DNA of 32,696 nucleotides, taken from contig DIEQ01000119.1 of NCBI GenBank assembly GCA_002418705.1, positions 1 to 32,696 on the forward strand. The letters run 5' to 3'. Source of the DNA: Mageeibacillus sp. UBA5770 (lineage in GTDB: Bacteria; Bacillota_A; Clostridia; Saccharofermentanales; Saccharofermentanaceae). A program made the position numbers and the translations under genes. Positions 26,199-32,696 of this stretch are shown here, piece by piece. Within the stretch, counting starts at the first letter, position 1. The number at the start of each line of letters is the position of its first letter. The notes below the pieces were generated by a model. That model was not told the DNA's origin and searched no databases. It saw nothing but the letters and a program-made list of their open reading frames with translations.

Positions 26199-26230
26199 AA
26201 CCTACAGTGCTGATGTACTGTAGGTTTTTT
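26199..26230 (+). terminator. Rho-independent terminator of tRNA-Thr
   Basis: AACCTACAGT (26199-26208) pairs with ACTGTAGGTT (26217-26226) around an eight-base loop, and a T-run continues to 26230. Confidence 0.92.
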
Positions 26231-26283
26231 CTTGCCTGTATGCCTGAATCAGTAAGAAGACAGTCAGCTGCTGCAAAGAAAAT

Positions 26284-26313
26284 TTGCATATTACTTTAGC
26301 AATGCAGTATAGT
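26284..26313 (+). promoter_or_regulatory. Sigma-A-type promoter for the acetyltransferase gene
   Basis: TTGCAT (26284-26289) and TATAGT (26308-26313) are separated by 18 bases, about 38 bases before ATG 26351. Confidence 0.6.
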
Positions 26314-26350
26314 AGAGCAGTACTCAATAATTCCAACAGGATGGTTTCAT

Positions 26351-26935
26351 ATGGTATATGTAATTCGTGAAGCAGCAGAGAAGGATATTCACGATATCCT
26401 GTCGATCTATTCGGTGTATGTCCTGGAAACGACATACACGTTTGAATATGACGTTCCCTCCTTCGATAGTTTTCAGGAGCGTTTTCGTTCAGTTACAAAG
26501 CAGTTTCCCTGGATCGTATGTGAAGTGGACGGCGAAATTGCAGGATATGCGTATGCATCAACTGCATTTGAACGTATTGCCTATCAGTGGGATGCAGATG
26601 TTGCCATTTACCTGAGTGATAAGTTCCACAGAAAAGGGATTGCAACCGCCCTGTATTCATGTCTGATTGAGATCTTGAGACTTCAGGGTTACTATAACCT
26701 CTATGCACTTATTACGGAGCAAAATGAAGCCAGCATTCTTTTCCATAGGGTTTTTGGATTTTCCGATATTGGAATATTTCACAAGACAGGCTACAAAATG
26801 GGTGCCTGGCTCGATGTCCTGTGGATGGAAAAGAACATACATCCGTATGATGATGAGCCTGCAGCCCCGGTTTCTGTGCACGAACTTGGCGAAGGCATCC
26901 TGACGGCAATATGCAATTCCCATTGTTTCTCATAG
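26351..26935 (+). CDS. PAT-like GNAT N-acetyltransferase
   Basis: A 194-residue GNAT-fold acetyltransferase related to the phosphinothricin/methionine-sulfoximine acetyltransferase group. Typical segments are IREAAEKDIHDILSIY at the start, TTYTFEYD, the middle AGYAYAS, the acetyl-CoA-binding motif FHRKGIATALY (about residues 96-106), and the C-terminal NEASILFHRVFGFSDIGIFHKTGYKMGAWLDV, split here only by the family's usual loop. The enzymes acetylate small amino-acid analogues; the natural substrate here is unknown. A tail of about 25 residues past the core is unusual and probably flexible. It stands alone behind its own promoter. Confidence 0.9.
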   Translation: MVYVIREAAEKDIHDILSIYSVYVLETTYTFEYDVPSFDSFQERFRSVTKQFPWIVCEVDGEIAGYAYASTAFERIAYQWDADVAIYLSDKFHRKGIATALYSCLIEILRLQGYYNLYALITEQNEASILFHRVFGFSDIGIFHKTGYKMGAWLDVLWMEKNIHPYDDEPAAPVSVHELGEGILTAICNSHCFS

Positions 26936-26943
26936 CGGACTTG

Positions 26944-26972
26944 TTGGAAACAAAGTCTTTCTAGTGCATAAT
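26944..26972 (+). promoter_or_regulatory. Sigma-A-type promoter for the acyltransferase pair
   Basis: TTGGAA (26944-26949) and CATAAT (26967-26972) are separated by 17 bases, about 28 bases before GTG 27001. Confidence 0.5.
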
Positions 26973-27000
26973 ATAGATGTTGAAATGCGTTGGAGGGTAG

Positions 27001-28299
27001 GTGGACAAGATCAGAAATATTCATAATACTGAATCTAAATGGCACAAGCTTGACAATACAGCGAATATATTCCCTGTTATTTCCAATAAGAGTTTTAGCA
27101 GTGTTTACCGTGTATCTGTAAGGCTTAAGCAGGATATAATTCCGGAAGTACTCCAGCGGGCGCTGGATGTTACCCTGCCGTGGTTTGATAATTTTCAGGT
27201 AAGACTCAGGCACGGACTTTTCTGGTACTATTTCGAGACAAATAGAAAACAGTCGGTCATATGCATGGAGCAGCCCATTCCCTGTGCCTATATTGCCCCA
27301 TCAAGCAATAATCACTTTCTATTTCGAGTCTATTATTTTGAAAAACGAATCAGCCTTGAGGTTTTTCATGCCATTACCGACGGAACCGGTGCCTTTAATT
27401 TTCTTAAGGAATTGACCTTTAATTACATCAGACTGGCCCATCAGCAGGATATGTCTGCGAAAATCGATATTTGCCCTTCCGTTGACATTACTTCAAACAT
27501 TGAAGACAGCTATATCAAGAATTACAAAAAATTCAGAAAGGAAGGATATAGTACCGAGAAGGCTTATCAGATGAAAGGCGAGAAACTGCCTCTTTTTCTG
27601 ATCGGCGTTATTCACGGGTATATCGATACAAAAAGTCTTCTGAATCTTTGTAAAGAAAAGCATGCCACTGTTACGCAGTATCTGGCCACCGTGATGGTTT
27701 GGTGTATTTACAAAGAATTCCTGAATGAGCAGCCGCACAAGCATCCTGTCAGGATCTCGGTACCTGTCAATTTGCGGCCCTTTTTTGATTCGACAACAAC
27801 GATGAATTTTTTCTCCGTTATGGCTGTCGGATTCAAAATCGAGAGAGGTGACTATACCTTTGATGAAATGCTAGAAAGAATTAAAATTCAATTCAAGGAG
27901 CAACTGACAAAAGATAATTTTCTTAGGAAAATTGCATTTAATGTCGCAACCGGGAAAAATATCGTTGTCCGATTTGTGCCGCTTCCGCTGAAAAATTTGT
28001 TTGTAAAAATCGGATACCTCCGTTCAGCGAAGGCAAACTCGATTTCACTTTCAAATCTTGGACGAATCGACGTACCGGATATTTATAAACCTGAAATTGA
28101 GAATTTTGAAGTCCTTATGAGTGCAACCAACTCAGAGCCGACCAAATGCTCACTTTGTACCTATGAAGATAAATTTGTGGTCACTTTTACGTCACGCCTT
28201 TCTAATACCTATCTTCAGCGGTCGTTTTTTCGCAGGCTTGCTGCTGACGGAATAGGCGTAGTCATCGAAAGCAATGGTGTTTACAATGAAAACTTGTAA
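27001..28299 (+). CDS. Condensation-fold acyltransferase (alcohol acetyltransferase-like)
   Basis: A 432-residue protein of the CoA-dependent acyltransferase superfamily that includes alcohol acetyltransferases, PapA-type acyltransferases and NRPS condensation domains. The catalytic motif HxxxDG is intact as H123-AIT-D127-G128, and a later VPVNLRPFF segment matches the second conserved region of the fold. There is no signal peptide or carrier-protein domain. It may esterify a lipid or alcohol, but the substrate cannot be inferred. The start is GTG 27001 with GGAGGG at about 26992-26997. The stop overlaps the start of the next gene by 14 to 26 bases, so the two are translationally linked. Confidence 0.82.
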   Translation: MDKIRNIHNTESKWHKLDNTANIFPVISNKSFSSVYRVSVRLKQDIIPEVLQRALDVTLPWFDNFQVRLRHGLFWYYFETNRKQSVICMEQPIPCAYIAPSSNNHFLFRVYYFEKRISLEVFHAITDGTGAFNFLKELTFNYIRLAHQQDMSAKIDICPSVDITSNIEDSYIKNYKKFRKEGYSTEKAYQMKGEKLPLFLIGVIHGYIDTKSLLNLCKEKHATVTQYLATVMVWCIYKEFLNEQPHKHPVRISVPVNLRPFFDSTTTMNFFSVMAVGFKIERGDYTFDEMLERIKIQFKEQLTKDNFLRKIAFNVATGKNIVVRFVPLPLKNLFVKIGYLRSAKANSISLSNLGRIDVPDIYKPEIENFEVLMSATNSEPTKCSLCTYEDKFVVTFTSRLSNTYLQRSFFRRLAADGIGVVIESNGVYNENL

Positions 28300-28954
28300 G
28301 AGATGTAATGTTAAAGTACTTGATAATACAAATATCTGTCCTTTATGCAGGACCGTTCTGACGGATTTTGATGGCAATACAGCCAGGAATATCTACCCGT
28401 ATGTCGATGCAAATCTCCGCAAGTATAATTTCATAACAAGGTTTTTTCTATTTCTGTCCATCATTGTCGGGATCGCTTCTGTCGCTATCAATTATCTTAC
28501 CTACAGTGGAATAATGTGGTCAGTTCTAGTGGTGGCCTCTATTTTGTATGCATGGGCTGCGATTATTCACTCGATAAAGCATCACATCAATGTGGCATCC
28601 AAAATCCTCGTGCAAGTTGTTTTCGGATCGATTTTTGTCATAATCGGTGATTTCGTCCTTGGTTACAGCGGATGGGCTGTAAATTATGTGATACCCAACT
28701 TATTCAGTGTTGCAAATATAGCCGTATTAATCATAATTATCATCAATCGTATGAATTGGCACAACTATGTAATGTACCAGCTTGCCATAGCCTTTCTGGG
28801 ATTTCTTCCGATCGTTCTTTACCTGTTCCGAATCATTGATAAACCACTGATTACAATCATTGCCACTGTAATTTCATCGATGACTCTTCTGGTAACGTTT
28901 GTATTTGGAGATAAAACAGTAAGGAGTGAATTGAAGCGCAGGTTCCACTTCTAA
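28286..28954 (+). CDS. Zinc-ribbon multipass membrane protein
   Basis: About 222 residues. The N-terminus MKTCKRCNVKVL...ICPLC has four cysteines (C4, C7, C18, C21) forming a zinc ribbon. It is followed by about six hydrophobic helices from residue 50 to the end, finishing in a short basic tail. It resembles the DUF6320-type proteins that often accompany such acyltransferases in Clostridia; that recollection is not verified here. ATG 28286 gives the expected zinc-ribbon start; ATG 28274 would add four residues. The gene overlaps the acyltransferase, which suggests a shared membrane-linked function, perhaps modification of a lipid or surface component. Confidence 0.82.
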   Translation: MKTCKRCNVKVLDNTNICPLCRTVLTDFDGNTARNIYPYVDANLRKYNFITRFFLFLSIIVGIASVAINYLTYSGIMWSVLVVASILYAWAAIIHSIKHHINVASKILVQVVFGSIFVIIGDFVLGYSGWAVNYVIPNLFSVANIAVLIIIIINRMNWHNYVMYQLAIAFLGFLPIVLYLFRIIDKPLITIIATVISSMTLLVTFVFGDKTVRSELKRRFHF

Positions 28955-28977
28955 AGTAGTGATTGCAGGTTTATTAA

Positions 28978-28986
28978 TGATATAAT
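28978..28986 (+). promoter_or_regulatory. Extended -10 promoter for the lipoprotein gene
   Basis: TGATATAAT holds a perfect TATAAT at 28981-28986 with the extended TG. No -35 at normal spacing is visible; TTGCAG at 28963-28968 is too close. Confidence 0.55.
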
Positions 28987-29037
28987 GAACACATTGAAAA
29001 CGTTGTCAAATTATCGGATCTGTGATTCTGGAGGCAT

Positions 29038-30564
29038 ATGGATTTCTCCTCTTCAAGCATGAAGGAATGGTACAAAAGAGACCGAGTCAGTATATTTCGT
29101 AGACACAAGTCAATCCGTGTGTCTGCGTTTTTCGTTGTCTTTGCAGTCATTTTTTCAATGACAGCAGGGTGCACAGTTTCTTCGGATACGCCTTTTCCTA
29201 AGGTTACCCAGCCTGCACCTGAGGACTCCTCGATTGTTACGCCGGCCGGTTCCGATCCTTCTGCTTCTGTATCTGAATCAACTGCCGGCTCAGTCCTGTT
29301 AAAAGTTGCCGCTCCGATTTCCAATGATACGGCCCAGTATCTTGCCAGGCTGTATACACTCAAGGAATCAGGTGAATGGAATGTCCAGCAGAGTGGATCG
29401 ACCGTTTCACTCGATGTACTTGATGCGACGATACCGTCGTTTTCTGTCGAAATTCTTCAGACGCCGTCAACAGGGGCAACCGAAGACACGATTCTTCAAT
29501 GGAAGGACAGCGGATTTGTACCGGATATTATATGCACGGATGCTCTTTCGAAGCTGATGGAAAACGGGGACATTCTGCCGCTTTCAGATTATGCTGCATC
29601 AAACTCACTTTATCTGCCCACAAGTGTTTATACACCGATGCTTGATACCTGCAGTATTGACGATTTGCTTTACGGGATTCCCTATTCTGCATCCGCACAG
29701 ATCCTGTATGTGAATATGAATGTTCTCGAAGCTTCGGGTGTTGATTCAGTTCCGTTCAATCTTGATCTGGATACACTGACGTCGATTTCAGAAGCGGTTC
29801 GGGTTACTTCAACAGAAGAGACACCACTGGAAGAACAGAAATTTGCTTTTTATAAAGCCAGTGATCTTCTTTCATTTTTGCCGTCTTCTTTTTCAAACAA
29901 GACCGGCTGGCTGATGTTTAACGGAAAATCATTCAATTTCAGTGCGGGTTCTTTTAAAGATACAGTCACTTTTCTGCGGTCCTATGTTGCTGCAGGTTAT
30001 TCGGTAGAAAGCCTCACACCGGAAGATCAGGCGCTGGCATTTTCTTCGCTTGATCCCCGTTTGTCAAATCGGGTGGCATTTTGGTCCGGCAGCACGTCCG
30101 AGGTCTCTCTATGGTCGGAAAATCAGGCATATACGCTCTCGATAGCGCGTATTCCTGCAGAGAATGCTGAAACTGATTCAAGACTGGCGCTTACCGTTTA
30201 TCCTCTCTGTATTTCGTCGGAAACAGAATCGCCTCAGCTGGCGTGTGATTTTGCCTCTTTTATTGCACTTGATGAGGATGCGGTTCTTCTGTCTGCCCGA
30301 CTTGAAAACAGGGAAGGATTATTACCTGTTGTTTCTTCAAGTGCAGTCTGGAACGCTATTTGCCTGCAGCAGACTTTCGGGGAAGAACTTCTTCTCCTGA
30401 AGGATAAAGTGCCGGAAGCCTATTTTAATCCGGTCACAAATCATGGTTCGGAGTATCTGCTGGCCAGACAGATTCTCAATCAATACAGTACCCCGCTCAT
30501 GGATTCAAAAATAGATCTCCAGACACTCATTGTTTCACTTTCTAATACCAGGCTTGATGCCTAG
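29038..30564 (+). CDS. Solute-binding-protein-like lipoprotein
   Basis: A 508-residue exported lipoprotein. A long basic N-terminus precedes a hydrophobic signal segment at about residues 26-41 and a lipobox ending in C45 (MTAGC). A Ser/Thr/Pro-rich linker of about 40 residues follows. The remainder looks like a type 2 periplasmic-binding fold of the extracellular solute-binding family 1 group, with VPDIICTDALSKLMENGDI, LYGIPYSASAQILYVN and a hinge-like middle. No ABC permease or ATPase gene is adjacent, so it is an orphan receptor or has another role. ATG 29038 has GGAGG only three bases away; ATG 29059 is an alternative that would shorten the cytoplasmic lead. Confidence 0.85.
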   Translation: MDFSSSSMKEWYKRDRVSIFRRHKSIRVSAFFVVFAVIFSMTAGCTVSSDTPFPKVTQPAPEDSSIVTPAGSDPSASVSESTAGSVLLKVAAPISNDTAQYLARLYTLKESGEWNVQQSGSTVSLDVLDATIPSFSVEILQTPSTGATEDTILQWKDSGFVPDIICTDALSKLMENGDILPLSDYAASNSLYLPTSVYTPMLDTCSIDDLLYGIPYSASAQILYVNMNVLEASGVDSVPFNLDLDTLTSISEAVRVTSTEETPLEEQKFAFYKASDLLSFLPSSFSNKTGWLMFNGKSFNFSAGSFKDTVTFLRSYVAAGYSVESLTPEDQALAFSSLDPRLSNRVAFWSGSTSEVSLWSENQAYTLSIARIPAENAETDSRLALTVYPLCISSETESPQLACDFASFIALDEDAVLLSARLENREGLLPVVSSSAVWNAICLQQTFGEELLLLKDKVPEAYFNPVTNHGSEYLLARQILNQYSTPLMDSKIDLQTLIVSLSNTRLDA

Positions 30565-30591
30565 TTCCGAAAAGAGAAGAGGTGATATACT

Positions 30592-31743
30592 ATGGCACCG
30601 GAAATATCGTTGTCACCCGTACGAATTCTCGATGCCCCGCGGCTTAAATCAGCCGGACTTTCTGATTTGAAAACGCAGGAGATCTCTGCGTTTCTCCGGG
30701 ATTCTATTTCCGATCCCTCAAAGTGCCTGTATCTTGCCTCACTGACATCCGATCCCGGCCAGGAACTTCTTGCTTTTGTCGGACTGAATTCGATTCATCC
30801 GGTTCATCAGAATGCAGTTATTTTCTGCCGGTTCTCTAACCCGGGCGGTCCGCGGAATGCTTCTGAAGATATTGTGAAATCCAATTGTGTGACCATGCAG
30901 CTTAGCCCTTCTGAAAAGAAGATTTCCGGTGAAATCAAGAGGAAGGTTATCGATGCCATTCTGCGCATAGCGTTTTTTACGATGCATCTCCACCGTGTCA
31001 GCTGGATTATTCCGGCTTCCGATATTCAGGCGGGTGAGGTTGCGGTTTCCTGCGGAATGCGTCAGGAGGCAGTGCTTGAAGAAGCATTGTGTGATAACGA
31101 TTTATTCGTTGATGCAGGTCTTTTTTCGCTGCTGGCATCCGAATATCCTGATTATGCTGTAGCGTTTGTTCCTTTTCCACGGGGGGTGATTGCTGTCAGG
31201 GGGAGTTCGAGTGCAGTAGAGGGCGTCAGGTTCTACACATACGGTGACAGAATTGAAGATATTTTCGAAAGGCGTGTCGCTATACGAACAGGTGTTGCGG
31301 ATGCTTACGGGAAGCTTCTGCCTCAGGGGGCCGGCATATATCATCACTCTCCCGTACAGATGCCGGATGAGGTATCTAAGGCAGTCCGTGAATTGAAGGA
31401 ATATTTTGCCAAAGCAAGAACAAAGTTCTCTGTGCGGATAAATTTCCCGTATGGCAGTGATTTCCAGAGGCACGTCTGGCAGGAACTTCAGAAAATTCCG
31501 TACGGAACAACTGTGAGTTATGAGGACATAGCACTTGCCTTGACAGGGAACGACAAGATCGCCGCCAGGAATCTTTCACGAGCTGTCGGCTCGGCCTGTG
31601 CGGATAATCCGATACCCATACTGATCCCATGTCATAGGGTAATTGGTAAGGATGGACGGCTGGTTGGCTTTTCAGGCGGCGTGGAAAACAAGGAATTCTT
31701 ACTGGAACATGAAATATTCGGCTTTTTCCGGGATGTACAATAG
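30592..31743 (+). CDS. ogt: GNAT-like domain fused to methylated-DNA--protein-cysteine methyltransferase
   Basis: A 383-residue protein. The C-terminal part (about residues 260-378) is an O6-alkylguanine-DNA alkyltransferase: FQRHVWQELQKIPYGTTVSY, a helix-turn-helix with RAVGSACADNP, the active-site PCHRV with C347, and GFSGG. It transfers alkyl groups from guanine to its own cysteine once. The first 190 or so residues resemble a RimJ-type GNAT, especially AFFTMHLHRVSWII followed by CGMRQEAVLEEALCDNDLF, but the acetyl-CoA loop is degraded, so it may be non-catalytic. A 65-residue linker joins them. A GAGGTGA site precedes ATG 30592, 27 bases after the lipoprotein gene. Confidence 0.88.
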   Translation: MAPEISLSPVRILDAPRLKSAGLSDLKTQEISAFLRDSISDPSKCLYLASLTSDPGQELLAFVGLNSIHPVHQNAVIFCRFSNPGGPRNASEDIVKSNCVTMQLSPSEKKISGEIKRKVIDAILRIAFFTMHLHRVSWIIPASDIQAGEVAVSCGMRQEAVLEEALCDNDLFVDAGLFSLLASEYPDYAVAFVPFPRGVIAVRGSSSAVEGVRFYTYGDRIEDIFERRVAIRTGVADAYGKLLPQGAGIYHHSPVQMPDEVSKAVRELKEYFAKARTKFSVRINFPYGSDFQRHVWQELQKIPYGTTVSYEDIALALTGNDKIAARNLSRAVGSACADNPIPILIPCHRVIGKDGRLVGFSGGVENKEFLLEHEIFGFFRDVQ

Positions 31744-31790
31744 ACGCTTTACCATTTATATTAGATAAGATACGAATTTAAGGAGAAAAT

Positions 31791-32696
31791 ATGATAAAAG
31801 AATCAAAATCACACGAGAAAATTATTCTGCCGCCTTCGACCCTCTTAAACCCTTCACCGGTTATCATGGTGTCATGTGCAGGTAAGAACCCTGAACTGCC
31901 GCTTGAACGTCCAAACATCCTGACTGTTGCCTGGACAGGAACGGTGTGTTCTGATCCGCCGATGGTTTCGATTTCGGTTCGTTCCAACAGGCACTCATTT
32001 CCCCTGATTCGCGATACACAGGAATTTGTAATCAATCTTGTAAGTGAAGATCTCTTAAAGGCTTGTGATTACTGCGGAGTCCGCTCCGGAGCCAATGAAG
32101 ATAAATTTGCCGCCATGTCGCTGACTTCAATTCCTGCTGAAGGCCTTACCTATGCTCCTGCCATTAAAGAAGCACCGCTTTCCCTTGCATGCAAGGTGTT
32201 TTCTGTTACAGAGCTCGGCTCACATACAATGTTTATTGCAAACATTGTCAGCGTAACAGCGGATATGAATCTCTTTGACAAAGAAGGAAAGCTCTGCCTT
32301 GAAGATTCCAGGCTTATCTCCTATTCACACGGGGAGTATTATTCGCTGGGCAAAGTTCTTGGATTTTTCGGTCATTCCGTTGCATCACCTGAAGCTTACG
32401 AGCGCAGGATGAAGGGCAGGCTTGCAAAAGAGAAGGAAAAGGAAAAAGAACTGGCGGATCTTGCAGCAGCAAATGAAAATGCTTCCAGGGAAGACTATCC
32501 GCAGAAGGAAGAAATATTAAAGAAAGACTTTAAGAAGTCGGAATTCAAAAAGTCCAGATACTCTGTTTCCGGTCCCAGAAAACCGGGATTCTCAAGATCC
32601 GAGTCGAGTTTTGCCGGGGAACCCCAGAAAAAAACAAGCTTTACAGGGGAATCCCCGAGAAAGCCTGGCTCCCCGAGATCCGATTCCCGCGAAGGC
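31791..32696 (+). CDS. Flavin reductase/flavoredoxin-family protein with a charged tail (partial)
   Basis: An open frame of 302 codons that runs off the right edge. The first 200 or so residues match the flavin reductase-like FMN-binding split-barrel family: PSPVIMVSC, the substrate/FMN region NILTVAWTGTVCSDPPMVSISVR, EFVINLV, and DYCGVRSGANEDKF. Flavoredoxins and related proteins reduce flavin or transfer electrons. After about residue 205 the sequence turns into a highly charged, presumably disordered tail: first Lys/Glu/Ala-rich, then Ser/Arg/Lys/Pro-rich with repeated units such as SFAGEP and SFTGES and two copies of PRKPG. The usual family length is about 190-210 residues, so the tail is an extension. 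AAGGAG at 31780-31785 sets ATG 31791. Confidence 0.88.
   Translation, partial: MIKESKSHEKIILPPSTLLNPSPVIMVSCAGKNPELPLERPNILTVAWTGTVCSDPPMVSISVRSNRHSFPLIRDTQEFVINLVSEDLLKACDYCGVRSGANEDKFAAMSLTSIPAEGLTYAPAIKEAPLSLACKVFSVTELGSHTMFIANIVSVTADMNLFDKEGKLCLEDSRLISYSHGEYYSLGKVLGFFGHSVASPEAYERRMKGRLAKEKEKEKELADLAAANENASREDYPQKEEILKKDFKKSEFKKSRYSVSGPRKPGFSRSESSFAGEPQKKTSFTGESPRKPGSPRSDSREG

Noticed and set aside
1..32696. CRISPR arrays, insertion sequences, prophage or integration sites
   Set aside because: I saw no spaced repeats, transposase, integrase or phage-like genes on either strand.

Overview
The window reads as a chromosomal housekeeping segment of a Bacillota organism, most likely class Clostridia. 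I base this on the gene set (ysxC, comEC, holA, the radC-mre-pbp2-mgsA order, a yerC-type TrpR-like protein, a SecA ending in an SEC-C zinc motif), strong AGGAGG-type ribosome sites, frequent GTG/TTG starts and sigma-A-like promoters. Family or genus cannot be fixed from the sequence alone. Every protein gene I can support is on the + strand. There is no prophage, insertion sequence, CRISPR array or rRNA, and no gene-free stretch over about 300 bases except 26048-26350, which holds a tRNA gene.

Layout. 65-4334: ysxC, comEC and holA (ribosome assembly, DNA uptake, DNA polymerase III delta). 4412-6187: a eukaryote-type NADP isocitrate dehydrogenase and a small SEC-C protein. 6272-11495: radC, mreC, mreD, mrdA (PBP2) and an mgsA homologue, a compressed version of the usual clostridial cell-shape cluster in which mreB, the min genes and rodA are missing. 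11673-12341: a metallo-beta-lactamase-fold hydrolase, then a strong terminator. 12547-16088: pheS-pheT. 16219-18987: three overlapping genes for TadE/DUF5702-like envelope proteins, preceded by two Spo0A-box-like repeats and an 18-bp hairpin that buries the first ribosome binding site. 19112-19691: a small membrane protein and a YerC-like regulator. 19719-26047: secA followed by a purine nucleoside phosphorylase, an S-adenosylhomocysteine hydrolase and an MTA/SAH/adenosine deaminase, which together make a route from S-adenosylhomocysteine to homocysteine and hypoxanthine. 26120-26230: tRNA-Thr(CGT) with its own promoter and terminator. 26351-32696: accessory-looking genes: a PAT-like acetyltransferase, a condensation-fold acyltransferase paired with a zinc-ribbon membrane protein, an orphan solute-binding lipoprotein, a GNAT-like/MGMT fusion, and a flavin reductase with a long charged tail that runs off the right edge.

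Most notable. The methylglyoxal synthase homologue keeps the fold signature but has lost the phosphate-binding loop and catalytic residues, so it looks like a pseudo-enzyme kept beside a cell-shape cluster that has itself lost genes. The Tad-like operon at 16219 has no secretion ATPase, platform or prepilin peptidase nearby and carries layered translational control. mreD appears to start at CTG. No wholly new system is obvious; the best candidates are the pseudo-MgsA, the hairpin-gated pilin-like operon and the GNAT-MGMT fusion.
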